Positions 26,393-35,369 of a stretch of DNA of 43,957 bases are shown piece after piece; within the stretch, counting starts at the first letter, position 1, and every line of letters starts with the position of its first letter. The notes under the pieces were generated by a model that did not search any database, was not told where the DNA came from, and saw nothing but the letters and a program-made list of their open reading frames with translations. The stretch spans positions 1-43,957 of the forward strand of contig CAZHAK010000022.1 in assembly GCA_964530625.1 (NCBI GenBank). The letters run 5' to 3'. The stretch is from JABWCQ01 sp964530625. Lineage in GTDB: Bacteria > Electryoneota > RPQS01. The position numbers were made by a program, and so were the translations under genes.

Positions 26393-29305
26393 CTGAGCTT
26401 TCGTTTCATTTTAGTCTTTGCGCTTGCCCAAGTTTCCGCTTGGGCCGTGCCGTTTGCGCCACTCTCGCAGAGTCGAGGTCATGCGTCAAAGCTCGATGAT
26501 CCATGGCCCGTGGACACGCCGATTCGCTTGTGCGCGATTCGCGTTGATTTTGTGCCCGACAATCTAACCGGCACGACCGGTGACGGTTCCTTCAACTCGG
26601 GTTTCCCCGATTCGTTATTGATTGACCCGCTACCGCACGACCGGGAATACTTCGAGGATCATCTTTCGTTTTTGTCGCACTACTTCGAGACAGCATCGAA
26701 AGGGCGCATTACTTTCGACCAGCTTGATGTATATCCACAAGAAGCAAACGGCGCATATCGGTTGCCGTATCCGATGTGGCACTATAACTTCAACACGGAT
26801 ACGGCTCTGTTAAATAGAAGACTGGTGGAACTGTTCGCGGAATCTGTCACACTTGCAGTTTCTGATGTGGATTTCGCGCAGTATGATGCAATCTTGATCT
26901 TTCATGCCGGAGTTGGCAAAGACTTCAACGTAGGCTTTGACGACACTCCGTTTGATATCCCTTCAGCATATATTTCGGAGACGGATTTGCATCGCTACGG
27001 AGTTTCGATTCCGGCAGGCGTAACACGCGGACTTCTGCTCCCTGAAGGGCAGAATCAAACCGAGACTCTTAATCTTGGCGTCGAACTTTCGCTAAATGGA
27101 GTGATGATCAAGCTCTTTGGCAACTGGCTGGGTATGCCCGATCTCTTCAACACGGAAACCGGTGCCAGTGGGATTGGCCGCTGGGGTATGATGGATCAGG
27201 GCTCGGGCAACGTCAATGCCTTGGTGCCAGCACTTCCGGATGCATGGTCGCGCTTATTTATGGGATGGTCTGAAGCGGAAGTTGTGATTCCATCAGGACA
27301 AAGTGACACCGTACAGGTTTCACGATTCAACGGATTAGGCGCTCCTGAAATTCTAAGGATTCCAATGTCTGGAGAAGAGTATTATCTCCTTGAGAATAGA
27401 GACTCAGATAGTGACTCAATCGGGTATGTATCCGTATTCGATCGCGACGATCGCGAGATGCGGCTGGATAGATTCGGCAATGTCTCAGTGGAGACAGGAT
27501 TCAAGATCGCCATTCGCGCTTCGCATTACGATTATGGCATTCCCGGCAGCGGCATTTTGCTTTGGCGAGTTAACGAGAGTGTGATTGCCGAAAAGTATCC
27601 GAGTAATCACGTCAACTCTGATCGCCAGAATCGCGGAGTTGAGTTGGTTGAGGCCGATGGGGCACAGGACATTGGCCGTGAATATGGCTTCGCAACGGCA
27701 GGCTCGGGAACGGAACTAGGCATTCAAGAAGATTGTTGGTATCGCGACAACCGCGCCTTTCGCGCGGCAAACGGCGGCACCGCTTTTGTTCGCTTTAATG
27801 ATTATACCAGGCCATCTGCGCGACTCCACGACAACAGTTACACATTTCTTGAGATCAGTGACTTTTCAGATGTGGATTCTATAATGTCCTGCCGAATCCG
27901 CAACACTCTGACATCCAATGGTTTTCCTGTTACGGTTTCGGACACAGCCGCGCGTTGGGCGGTTGCTGATCTAAATGGTGACGGCATACGCGAGTTCTAT
28001 GTACAGTCGTATGATTCACTGTTTACGGTATCCGATTCATTGGGTTTGGAATTGGCGCTGATAGTTCCGACGGGAGCAACTCTTGATACTGCATTCGGGA
28101 TTGGCAGTGAAAGCAAAGAGAAGCTCCTTTTCACCGGGAATCCCATCGGATTTGTAGGCTGGCAGGACGGCGCGATCGATTCGAGCTTTGTGGTTCCACC
28201 TCTTTCTGGTGCAAGGGTAGATAGGGTATTCAATTGCCTCAGTGACCAGAATATCAGAATAGTTTTTACCGCGCCTCAAGCTTATGCTATTTATAATCAA
28301 AATTTTGAACTTGTCTCAGCAAGGATCAATCTTTCACCAGAAGTTAATGATTTTACGAATGCCGAACTGTATCCCGCAAAAGCATTGATTGGCTGGACCG
28401 CAAATCACTCTGTTGCCTACTTCGATGTGAATGATACCCTCAGCGTTCGCTGGGAAACAGTTGGAGCGGGCAGCGAGCCTCCAGTTGTCATCATCGACCC
28501 GGAGCGCACGTTGGTATTTTTGGAAGATATTGGATATTTGGACGCAACGAATGGTGAGATTATTTGTGACATCAACGATTGCCTTCCCCCGCAAGTGGAT
28601 TGGGATGGCGATGGCCTTGTGGATGGCGGCGGCGCTAATGGGGTAGATTACACGCCGCGTGAGAATTACACCACTCCCAAAGAAGGCGAAGTTTCTGTTC
28701 ATGATCTGAATTTCGACGGTGAGCCGGACATTTTGCAAGTCACAGTGTCCAAGGACACAGCGGGAAATGTTTTAAGCTGGCATTTGGTCGCATTGGATCA
28801 CGACACTCGCCGCTACCCAAATTTCCCTTTGGCACTTGACGGAGCACCTGAGTTACTGCGAATGAATGACAGTGAGTTCCGCTTTCACATGTTGACGACT
28901 CACCGAGCAAGCGAACATGTGCGATTCAGTTTAATGCGCTTGCCTGTCACTCCGGACGCTCAAATTCAAGAAATCTATCAGGCTCCGGATAATCTGATCA
29001 TTATTGGTACGCTACGTCCTCAAGTACACGCGCGGGATAGTTTCGTTTATGTGTGGCCAAATCCCGCCACAGAAACTGTGCACATACGAGTCACTCTGCC
29101 CTATGCCGCGACTGCCGATGTTTTGATTTTTGACTTAGCGGGTCGCCGGGTAGCAAAAGTAAAGGGCAGTTCAACTGTCGCAGGACCGTTTGAAATTGAT
29201 TGGCAGACGAGCGGCGTTCAAAGCGGTGTGTACATTGGCAGAGTGGAAGCCACGGGTGGTGGACAAACTCAGAGTGCGGAATTGAAGATTGCAGTGGTGC
29301 GCTGA
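26393..29305 (+). CDS. T9SS-tagged M6-like protein with degenerate zinc site (pseudoprotease)
   Basis: About 970 residues. The first standard start, GTG 26447, lies after a good signal peptide readable upstream in frame (SFRFILVFALAQVSAWAVP). The frame opens only at 26354, so a CTG start at 26393, two bases past the porV stop, is proposed. Residues about 35-330 resemble M6 (InhA-like) metalloproteases: WLGMPDLFNT and GIGRWGMMDQGSGN match the family's glycine-rich LGLPDLY and W-x-x-M regions. The zinc motif HExGH reads KLFGN (residues 240-244), so catalysis should be lost. The middle carries FG-GAP/VCBS-like repeats (DLNGDGIREF, DWDGDGLVDG, DLNFDGEPDI). The end is a type A sorting domain (VYVWPNPATETVHIRVTL to SGVYIGRVEA). 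Predicted cell-surface protein secreted with PorU and PorV. Confidence 0.75.
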   Translation: MSFRFILVFALAQVSAWAVPFAPLSQSRGHASKLDDPWPVDTPIRLCAIRVDFVPDNLTGTTGDGSFNSGFPDSLLIDPLPHDREYFEDHLSFLSHYFETASKGRITFDQLDVYPQEANGAYRLPYPMWHYNFNTDTALLNRRLVELFAESVTLAVSDVDFAQYDAILIFHAGVGKDFNVGFDDTPFDIPSAYISETDLHRYGVSIPAGVTRGLLLPEGQNQTETLNLGVELSLNGVMIKLFGNWLGMPDLFNTETGASGIGRWGMMDQGSGNVNALVPALPDAWSRLFMGWSEAEVVIPSGQSDTVQVSRFNGLGAPEILRIPMSGEEYYLLENRDSDSDSIGYVSVFDRDDREMRLDRFGNVSVETGFKIAIRASHYDYGIPGSGILLWRVNESVIAEKYPSNHVNSDRQNRGVELVEADGAQDIGREYGFATAGSGTELGIQEDCWYRDNRAFRAANGGTAFVRFNDYTRPSARLHDNSYTFLEISDFSDVDSIMSCRIRNTLTSNGFPVTVSDTAARWAVADLNGDGIREFYVQSYDSLFTVSDSLGLELALIVPTGATLDTAFGIGSESKEKLLFTGNPIGFVGWQDGAIDSSFVVPPLSGARVDRVFNCLSDQNIRIVFTAPQAYAIYNQNFELVSARINLSPEVNDFTNAELYPAKALIGWTANHSVAYFDVNDTLSVRWETVGAGSEPPVVIIDPERTLVFLEDIGYLDATNGEIICDINDCLPPQVDWDGDGLVDGGGANGVDYTPRENYTTPKEGEVSVHDLNFDGEPDILQVTVSKDTAGNVLSWHLVALDHDTRRYPNFPLALDGAPELLRMNDSEFRFHMLTTHRASEHVRFSLMRLPVTPDAQIQEIYQAPDNLIIIGTLRPQVHARDSFVYVWPNPATETVHIRVTLPYAATADVLIFDLAGRRVAKVKGSSTVAGPFEIDWQTSGVQSGVYIGRVEATGGGQTQSAELKIAVVR

Positions 29306-32300
29306 TGCGAAGTATTCCTATCGGACTGCTTTGTATTGTCTTCGCGTCACTGGCTGCGGCCCAAACCGCAGAGTTTACTCGTCCGAACTTGGAGTGGATG
29401 ACGTTTGAAACGAAAAACTTCGTCATTCACTATACTGTAGGTCTCGAAGAAGTTGCCTATCTCGCGGCGGACATCGCGGAAGAGGTGCATGAACCGCTCT
29501 GTGAAATTTATGACTACCGACCGGACACGAAAGTATCGCTAATCTTTTCTGATGAAGACGATATCGCGAATGCCGGCGCCTATTTTCAGTCGAATAAGAT
29601 TAAGTTTTTTGCAACGTCCATGGCATGGGATTTTCGCGGCACGCATAATTGGCTGCGAAATGTCGTCACGCATGAGTACACGCATATGATTCAGCTTGGC
29701 GCGACGAGAAAATGGTCACGTCGCTTCCCGGCGTTTTATGTACAAGCACTGGGCTATGAGCCAGAGCGCAGACCCGACGTGCTCTATGGTTATCCGAATG
29801 CGTTGATCAGTTGGCCATTGCCCTCTGTTACTGTTCCCGCGTGGTTCGCTGAAGGCACCGCGCAGTATCAATTTGACGGGAGCGGATACGATTTCTGGGA
29901 CAGTCATCGTGACATGCTCTTGCGGCAGGCCACGCTTGCGAATCGTCTCTTGAGTTTTGAGGATATGGGATTCTTCGGAAAGACAAGCCTTGAATCTGAA
30001 GGAGTTTACAACCAAGGGTATTCGCTGACAAAGTACATCGCGGACAACAGCGAGGGCGCAAAGACTCTGGGTGAAATTTCGCGCAAGATGTCCAATCCAT
30101 TTCCGGTGACATTGAACGACGCGATTGGTTCGGTTACTGGAAAGTCGGGAATCATTTGGTATCGCGATTGGAAAGCAGACCTTGAAGCTAGATACGAAGC
30201 CAAGCGATCAGCGCTCGCGCCCTACTTGACCAAGGCCGACACGCTCGACAAGAAAGGGTTCGTCGGAGCGTTTCCGCGCTTTTCACACGATGGATCAAAG
30301 CTTGTCTTCATTTCGAACGCAGGCAAAGATTATTTTGGCCAGTCCTCATTATATGTATTCGATATAAAGTCCGATAGCATAGAGGTAATTGCAGGGGGAG
30401 TGCAGGGGAGCGCCGCTTGGCTTGCTGACGACAGCGGACTTGTCTTTGCGCGGCGAACGACGAATAATCCGCATGGAGCGCTCTTGCATGATCTGTATCA
30501 CTACGACATCAAAAAGAAAAAGGAGCGCAGATTAAGCAAAGGTTTGCGTACAGAGTCCGTTGACGTTAGCCCTGATGGCCGCTTTCTGCTCTTTACGGTT
30601 AATCAAGCCGGGAAGCGTGAGATTGCAATTGCAAGTATGCCGGATATGACGAAGAAAGTTACACCGATTACCGGCGAAGACGTCTTACTTCGCTTTCCGT
30701 CATTGCCGCATGAACAATACTATCACCCGCGCTGGTCACCTGATGGAAAGCAGATCGCGGTCGCGCATCATTTGCGCGAAGGTCGCGACGTTAGAGTGTA
30801 CGATTTTGATGAGGCATCCTTAACCCTAACGCTTCACCAAGCGTTCGAGGGACGAGGCGCCGAACTGCGCGATCCGTCATGGAGCGCAGATGGTAAATCG
30901 CTTTTTGTATCCTATGATGAATCCGGGATCGCCAACATCTATCGGATCAATCTGGAGAGCGAGTCGATGGACAGATTGACCGTCGTTCTGGGAAGTGCAC
31001 TATATCCCGACGTGCATGACGGGCGACTCGCATATTCAGAATTCTGTGACGACGGATTCCGGATCTGCATGTTGGACTCGTTCGACGCAGTTCGTTTGCC
31101 GCGCAGTTCACTGGACGAACTTGGCAATGATTATTTGTCGCAAATACCTACTGACGAAGTTCCTCTTCGCGGACAAGCCAGACCTGCGGAACCTTACCGC
31201 CCGCGCTTCGAAAGCCTGTACTGGTTTCCGCGCATTGCATTTGACTACAATACATTTAAGCCGGGCGCATACTTGGTTTTGAATGACGTGTTGGACAAGA
31301 TGACATTCATCGGCGGAGCGGCAGTCAATCAGAAGCGAGAATACGATCTTTACGGGTTGGTGGAGTACAAACAATTTTACCCAACGATCTTTGCGGAGTA
31401 TTTTAACATACAGAGACGGCTGACGTCACATTTCGCGGATTCTTCGCGGATTATCGGCGAGGAAGAGATCGGCGAAATCCTCTCGCCCATTTATGATCAG
31501 TATCGCATTCGCTATCGCTACAATTTGAATGAAATCAGTGTTGGCATGGGGATTCCTATCAACGCCGCCACGAATATCAAGACTCGTGCGACCTACGACC
31601 AATATGTCGCGCATAACCGCTTCGACGATGAATCAAGTGTCAGCTTGACCTATTTTCGCGGTTGGTCTTGGAAGACCGGGCTTTACATGGATGCAAGACG
31701 TCCCGGCATGTTGACGCAAGTCAGTCCGTCAAGCGGGTATCGCGGATTCTTTGAATATACCCGCGCGAATCACGATTTCATAACGGATATCGAGATCGGC
31801 GGCGACGCAATCGGACTACGGGAAATCTACGATCCCAATAATTACAATCTCTTTGAATTGGGTTTTGAGAAGTACTTCAAATCGCCAATCAAGAGCCACT
31901 CAGCGGAAATCCGTTTTCATGGCGGATTCATTGATGAAAACGTTGATCCGTTTTTCCATCAATACGCGGGCGGGCTTCCCGGAATGCGCGGCTATTCCTT
32001 CTATAGTTTAGGCGGCACGCGTACAGCCGTCGGAACGTTCACCTATCGTTTTCCGCTGGTTAAGCGCGCAGCAGTTGCGCTCTGGCCGCTCTCGATCAAC
32101 CGAATCTACGGATCGTTGTTTACGGACGTCGGTGACGCGTGGGTCGGCGACTACGAAGACCGAACCGTCAAGAAAGACGTCGGCGCGGGACTTCGCATGC
32201 AACTACATTCATTCTATTCATATCCGACTGCAATCTCATTTGACGTCGCGTATGGTTTAGATAAGTTTGACGTCGTCGAAGATGGCGTACGAACAGGATA

Positions 32301-32412
32301 CGGTGAAGAGCTTCGCTACTACCTGACGATCCTCTTCGACTTCTATACACCGATCATCCCTCCGGCGCGACACCCGTCTAGCTGCGGATGTTCACATTGT
32401 TCGATTAATTAG
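29305..32412 (+). CDS. Outer-membrane protein with HEYTH protease, beta-propeller and C-terminal barrel
   Basis: A 1035-residue protein with a signal peptide (about 1-19, MRSIPIGLLCIVFASLAAA). Residues about 25-320 form a gluzincin (peptidase MA-like) domain: His123-Glu-Tyr-Thr-His127 with third ligand Glu183 in WFAEGTAQY. Next come TolB/PD40-like propeller repeats (about 330-620: FPRFSHDGSKLVFIS, VDVSPDGRFLLFT, HPRWSPDGKQIAV, DPSWSADGKSLFV). From about 680 to the end lies a barrel region resembling Omp85/surface-antigen proteins (GGLPGMRGYSFYSLGG; LTILFDFYTPI). ATG 29305 overlaps the previous stop (TGATG); an earlier frame at 29200 has no signal peptide. The protease would sit at or near the outer membrane; its substrate is unknown. 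There is no T9SS tail, as expected for a barrel. Confidence 0.8.
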   Translation: MRSIPIGLLCIVFASLAAAQTAEFTRPNLEWMTFETKNFVIHYTVGLEEVAYLAADIAEEVHEPLCEIYDYRPDTKVSLIFSDEDDIANAGAYFQSNKIKFFATSMAWDFRGTHNWLRNVVTHEYTHMIQLGATRKWSRRFPAFYVQALGYEPERRPDVLYGYPNALISWPLPSVTVPAWFAEGTAQYQFDGSGYDFWDSHRDMLLRQATLANRLLSFEDMGFFGKTSLESEGVYNQGYSLTKYIADNSEGAKTLGEISRKMSNPFPVTLNDAIGSVTGKSGIIWYRDWKADLEARYEAKRSALAPYLTKADTLDKKGFVGAFPRFSHDGSKLVFISNAGKDYFGQSSLYVFDIKSDSIEVIAGGVQGSAAWLADDSGLVFARRTTNNPHGALLHDLYHYDIKKKKERRLSKGLRTESVDVSPDGRFLLFTVNQAGKREIAIASMPDMTKKVTPITGEDVLLRFPSLPHEQYYHPRWSPDGKQIAVAHHLREGRDVRVYDFDEASLTLTLHQAFEGRGAELRDPSWSADGKSLFVSYDESGIANIYRINLESESMDRLTVVLGSALYPDVHDGRLAYSEFCDDGFRICMLDSFDAVRLPRSSLDELGNDYLSQIPTDEVPLRGQARPAEPYRPRFESLYWFPRIAFDYNTFKPGAYLVLNDVLDKMTFIGGAAVNQKREYDLYGLVEYKQFYPTIFAEYFNIQRRLTSHFADSSRIIGEEEIGEILSPIYDQYRIRYRYNLNEISVGMGIPINAATNIKTRATYDQYVAHNRFDDESSVSLTYFRGWSWKTGLYMDARRPGMLTQVSPSSGYRGFFEYTRANHDFITDIEIGGDAIGLREIYDPNNYNLFELGFEKYFKSPIKSHSAEIRFHGGFIDENVDPFFHQYAGGLPGMRGYSFYSLGGTRTAVGTFTYRFPLVKRAAVALWPLSINRIYGSLFTDVGDAWVGDYEDRTVKKDVGAGLRMQLHSFYSYPTAISFDVAYGLDKFDVVEDGVRTGYGEELRYYLTILFDFYTPIIPPARHPSSCGCSHCSIN

Positions 32413-32438
32413 AATCAATAACATATATGGAGACTGCC

Positions 32439-33416
32439 ATGCATTCCCCAAAACTGAGTCGCATTCTTACTTTGTTGCTCTGCTTCGTCTTCCTTCCGTC
32501 CATCGTGTCGGCGAAAGGACTCGGATTGTCGCCACACCGAGCGCAGTTCGCCGCGCCGTCATTTGAGCAAGCGCCCGCCGATGAAACGACGTCTCCTGTA
32601 CTGGCAGGCAAGAAAAATATTGGACGCGCAGTAATGTTCAGCTTGGTCATCCCCGGCACTGGACAATTTTACTCGGGCTCATGGCTGCGCGCGCTCCCGT
32701 GGTTGGCAGTTGAAGTCGCGGGATGGGCGTTGTTTTCGAAGTATCACGCGGATGGCAACGACAAGACAGATGAGTTTGAAAAGTACGCCGGTGATTGGCC
32801 CGGCAATAGCTCAGCTCGAAATGGTAACTTCAACTTTGACGCTTACATGATGCGCGAGTATCAAGTCGCGGCAAACGATTTGTTTGCTCCTGTCCAGTAT
32901 GAAGGTGACTATGCAGATTGGGTGGACTTAGACTGGGTAGACAGATCGCCGCACCTGCCCGCTCCATATACCCACGACATCACCACCAATGATCGCCAGC
33001 AGTACTACGAGATGATTGGCAAGTACTACGAGCAGTTCGGCTACGGATGGAACGATACATATGATCCGGCAGGAGTAAACGGAGGCTCTACAGAACATAT
33101 CTGGGGCCCAGCGTTTGGGAATGACATTCCTGCGACGGTTGCCTATGATGGTACGAGTTCGTTTTTCTTCCATTACCGCGACATGCGCGGTGACGCCAAC
33201 AGTCTGTTAGAAAAGGGCAACACGATGATGGAAATCGTGCTGGTCAATCACGTGTTGTCGGCATTGGATGCGGCATTCGCGGCGCGCAGTTTCAATCGAA
33301 AGCTTGAAGCGGCGAATTTAGGTTCAATGGATCTGAAGTATGACATCAAGCACACACGCGAAGGCGATGCGCTGCGCACGTTGACGCTAAGCATACCACT
33401 GCCTGCTATCAGATAG
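32439..33416 (+). CDS. DUF5683-like exported protein (first of pair)
   Basis: A 325-residue protein with a signal peptide (hydrophobic ILTLLLCFVFLPSIVSA). A DUF5683-type segment follows, AVMFSLVIPGTGQFYSGSWLRALPW (residues about 68-92), then hydrophobic AVEVAGWALFSKY, a long polar aromatic region, and a conserved end with LVNHVLSALDAAFAARSFN. An upstream ATG at 32427 is in frame. The sequence TATGGAG there acts instead as a ribosome site for ATG 32439 (GGAG, 6-nt spacing), which is chosen. Function is unknown; the family is common in T9SS-bearing bacteria and often sits beside envelope genes. The next gene is a shorter relative. Confidence 0.75.
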   Translation: MHSPKLSRILTLLLCFVFLPSIVSAKGLGLSPHRAQFAAPSFEQAPADETTSPVLAGKKNIGRAVMFSLVIPGTGQFYSGSWLRALPWLAVEVAGWALFSKYHADGNDKTDEFEKYAGDWPGNSSARNGNFNFDAYMMREYQVAANDLFAPVQYEGDYADWVDLDWVDRSPHLPAPYTHDITTNDRQQYYEMIGKYYEQFGYGWNDTYDPAGVNGGSTEHIWGPAFGNDIPATVAYDGTSSFFFHYRDMRGDANSLLEKGNTMMEIVLVNHVLSALDAAFAARSFNRKLEAANLGSMDLKYDIKHTREGDALRTLTLSIPLPAIR

Positions 33417-33423
33417 AAGGAAA

Positions 33424-34056
33424 ATGCGAGCCATTCGTATAACTATCTGTCTGCTGGTCATTCTCTCTGTGGGAATGCCGTTCGCACATGCTGAACAAAA
33501 AGGCAAGGCAGCGTTCTTAAAGTCGCTGGTGATTCCGGGTTGGGGTCAATACGAACATGGCCGTTCGACCCATGCGCTGGCATTCTTTAGCGCGGACTTG
33601 TTGTTTATCGGCGCGGCGCTGTCATTAGATCATCATGGTCGACAATTACAGCGGGACTATAAGGCTTTTGCTTCGACTCACGCAGGTGTATCCGGATCTC
33701 ACAGCAAGGAATTTTACATTGACGTGGCGAATTGGATCAATGTATTTGACTACAACGATCAACGCATGGCCGACCGCAATTTTGGTGCAATCTATGATAC
33801 GGAGGCCGAGTATTGGTACTGGGACAGCGAAGCCAATCGCGCTCGCATGGACGAGATGCGTGTTACCTCAGATAGATCATTAAATCGCGTAATCTACGCT
33901 GTCGCGTTAGTCGGTGTCAATCATCTCGTCAGCGCGTTTCATGCGGCACGACTTCAAACACAAGCGTCCGGAAAATTCAACGATAGAGTGGGGTGGCGAG
34001 TCAGCCCGGAACGGGTGAGCGGTGGCGGAGTGGTAAACTTCTCAATGTGGTGGTAG
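33424..34056 (+). CDS. DUF5683-like exported protein (second of pair)
   Basis: A 210-residue protein with a signal peptide (about 1-23, ending PFAHA). Like its neighbour it has AAFLKSLVIPGWGQYEHGRS followed by a hydrophobic stretch, a polar middle with YDTEAEYWYWDSEANR, and an LVGVNHLVSAFHAARL segment matching the neighbour's LVNHVLSALDAAFAAR. These shared parts point to an ancient duplication. GAAGGA precedes ATG by 1-2 nt. Function is unknown; an envelope location is inferred from the signal peptide and context. Confidence 0.75.
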   Translation: MRAIRITICLLVILSVGMPFAHAEQKGKAAFLKSLVIPGWGQYEHGRSTHALAFFSADLLFIGAALSLDHHGRQLQRDYKAFASTHAGVSGSHSKEFYIDVANWINVFDYNDQRMADRNFGAIYDTEAEYWYWDSEANRARMDEMRVTSDRSLNRVIYAVALVGVNHLVSAFHAARLQTQASGKFNDRVGWRVSPERVSGGGVVNFSMWW

Positions 34057-34065
34057 CAGAATCGC

Positions 34066-34962
34066 GTGAACGACCGCGTATTGATTACCGGTGCGTCCGG
34101 ATTGCTTGGTGCGAGTCTTGGGATCACGCTGTCAAAGTCAGGTCAAGACGTGCTCGGAATTCGCCGGAGTCACCCGCGCTCTTTGCCGTATCTGGAAGCA
34201 GTGCTCGACTTACTGGATAAGACGTCCGTTGCAAACATCGCACGAGACTTCAAGCCTACCGCTTTCGTCCACGCAGCAGCTCTTTCAAAGGTCATTGAGT
34301 GCGAAGCAAATCCGCGACAGGCTCATGCGCAAAACGTCGAAACCACTAAGACCCTGCTCGACATTGCCTCAGAATCACGCGCATATGTGATCTACATTTC
34401 CACTGATCAGGTGTTCGACGGAAGGAGAGCAGAGTATTCCGAAACAGACACACCCGCGCCAACGCATATCTATGGAAAGACCAAGCGGGAAGCAGAACTA
34501 CTTGTTGAGGCGGCAAGCAAGACGCATTTGATTCTCCGTAGCAATAACATCGTGGGCCGCAATTCCGGATGGGGACGAAGCTTCACGGATTCGCTGTTAG
34601 AGCAACACACCCAGGCACAACCAGTCGAGTTGTTTCATGACCAGTATCGCAGCCCCGTTCATCTGTCTGCAATCGTATCAGCAATAATGGGGTGCATTCG
34701 GAATAGAGTTTCAGGCGTACTACATGTCGGCGGACCGGAGCGACTCAGCCGTTACGAAACTGGACTCACGCTTGCCAAAGCCTACAATTTTTCCCCAGAT
34801 CTGTTGACGTCAGTATCCATGAAGACACACCCGCAAGCATCCACGTTCCATGTCGACGGTTCATTTTGTACAAACAAACTGCGTTCGCTTTTTCCTGATA
34901 GCGGCAACTTCACGATTGCGGACGGATTTCGCCGTGACGCGTTAATGCAGGAACAGACATGA
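34066..34962 (+). CDS. RmlD-like NAD(P)-dependent sugar-nucleotide reductase/epimerase
   Basis: A 298-residue extended short-chain dehydrogenase. The nucleotide-binding motif is VLITGASGLLGASLG at the start; VHAAALSKVIECEANP, YISTDQVFDG and the catalytic YGKTKREAE follow the dTDP-4-dehydrorhamnose reductase (RmlD) pattern. No other rhamnose genes are nearby, so the exact substrate is open; methionine adenosyltransferase beta-like proteins share the fold. The start is GTG 34066 and the end overlaps the PPC-domain gene by 4 bp (ATGA). Confidence 0.8.
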   Translation: MNDRVLITGASGLLGASLGITLSKSGQDVLGIRRSHPRSLPYLEAVLDLLDKTSVANIARDFKPTAFVHAAALSKVIECEANPRQAHAQNVETTKTLLDIASESRAYVIYISTDQVFDGRRAEYSETDTPAPTHIYGKTKREAELLVEAASKTHLILRSNNIVGRNSGWGRSFTDSLLEQHTQAQPVELFHDQYRSPVHLSAIVSAIMGCIRNRVSGVLHVGGPERLSRYETGLTLAKAYNFSPDLLTSVSMKTHPQASTFHVDGSFCTNKLRSLFPDSGNFTIADGFRRDALMQEQT

Positions 34963-35363
34963 CTTCGCCTGAGTTGATACGGCTTGAGACGGGAGTCCGT
35001 ATTCCTGACGCGTTGGTTTCACTTGCAAAGGAGCGGAAGTGGTTGTCGGCGATATGCACTGCCATTGGTGGTGTTGCTGATGTTGATTTAGCCTACTATG
35101 ATTTGGCAAAAAAGGAATATCAACCATTTACAGTTGACGGAATCGTAGAGCTAGTAGCGCTGAACGGAAACTTGACGGGCCCGGATGATGAACCCTTTTG
35201 GCATTTGCACGCGATTGTCGCGGACTCCACAGGCAAGACCTACGGAGGGCATTTGCTTTCCTGCACGGTAGCACTAACGATTGAGTTGGCCGTCTGGCCG
35301 ATGGATCGTGTTCGCACCCGCACATTTGAAGAGAGCACCGGACTGCGGCTGCTTTCGGAGTAA
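34959..35363 (+). CDS. PPC/DUF296 domain protein
   Basis: A single-domain 134-residue protein with features of the PPC (plants and prokaryotes conserved, DUF296) fold: RIPDALVSLAKERKW at the N-terminus, CTAIGGVADVDLAYYD, LNGNLTGPDDEPFWHLHAIV and GGHLLSCTVALTIELAV. In plants the domain occurs in AT-hook proteins; the bacterial single-domain form forms trimers, and its role is not settled. The start ATG overlaps the preceding reductase stop. No DNA-binding element is seen. Confidence 0.8.
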   Translation: MTSPELIRLETGVRIPDALVSLAKERKWLSAICTAIGGVADVDLAYYDLAKKEYQPFTVDGIVELVALNGNLTGPDDEPFWHLHAIVADSTGKTYGGHLLSCTVALTIELAVWPMDRVRTRTFEESTGLRLLSE

Positions 35364-35369
35364 TCTTGA

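Noticed and set aside
29200..29304. N-terminal extension of the HEYTH protein inside the previous gene
   Set aside because: The residues are a shadow of the upstream sorting domain and would mask the signal peptide that begins at ATG 29305.
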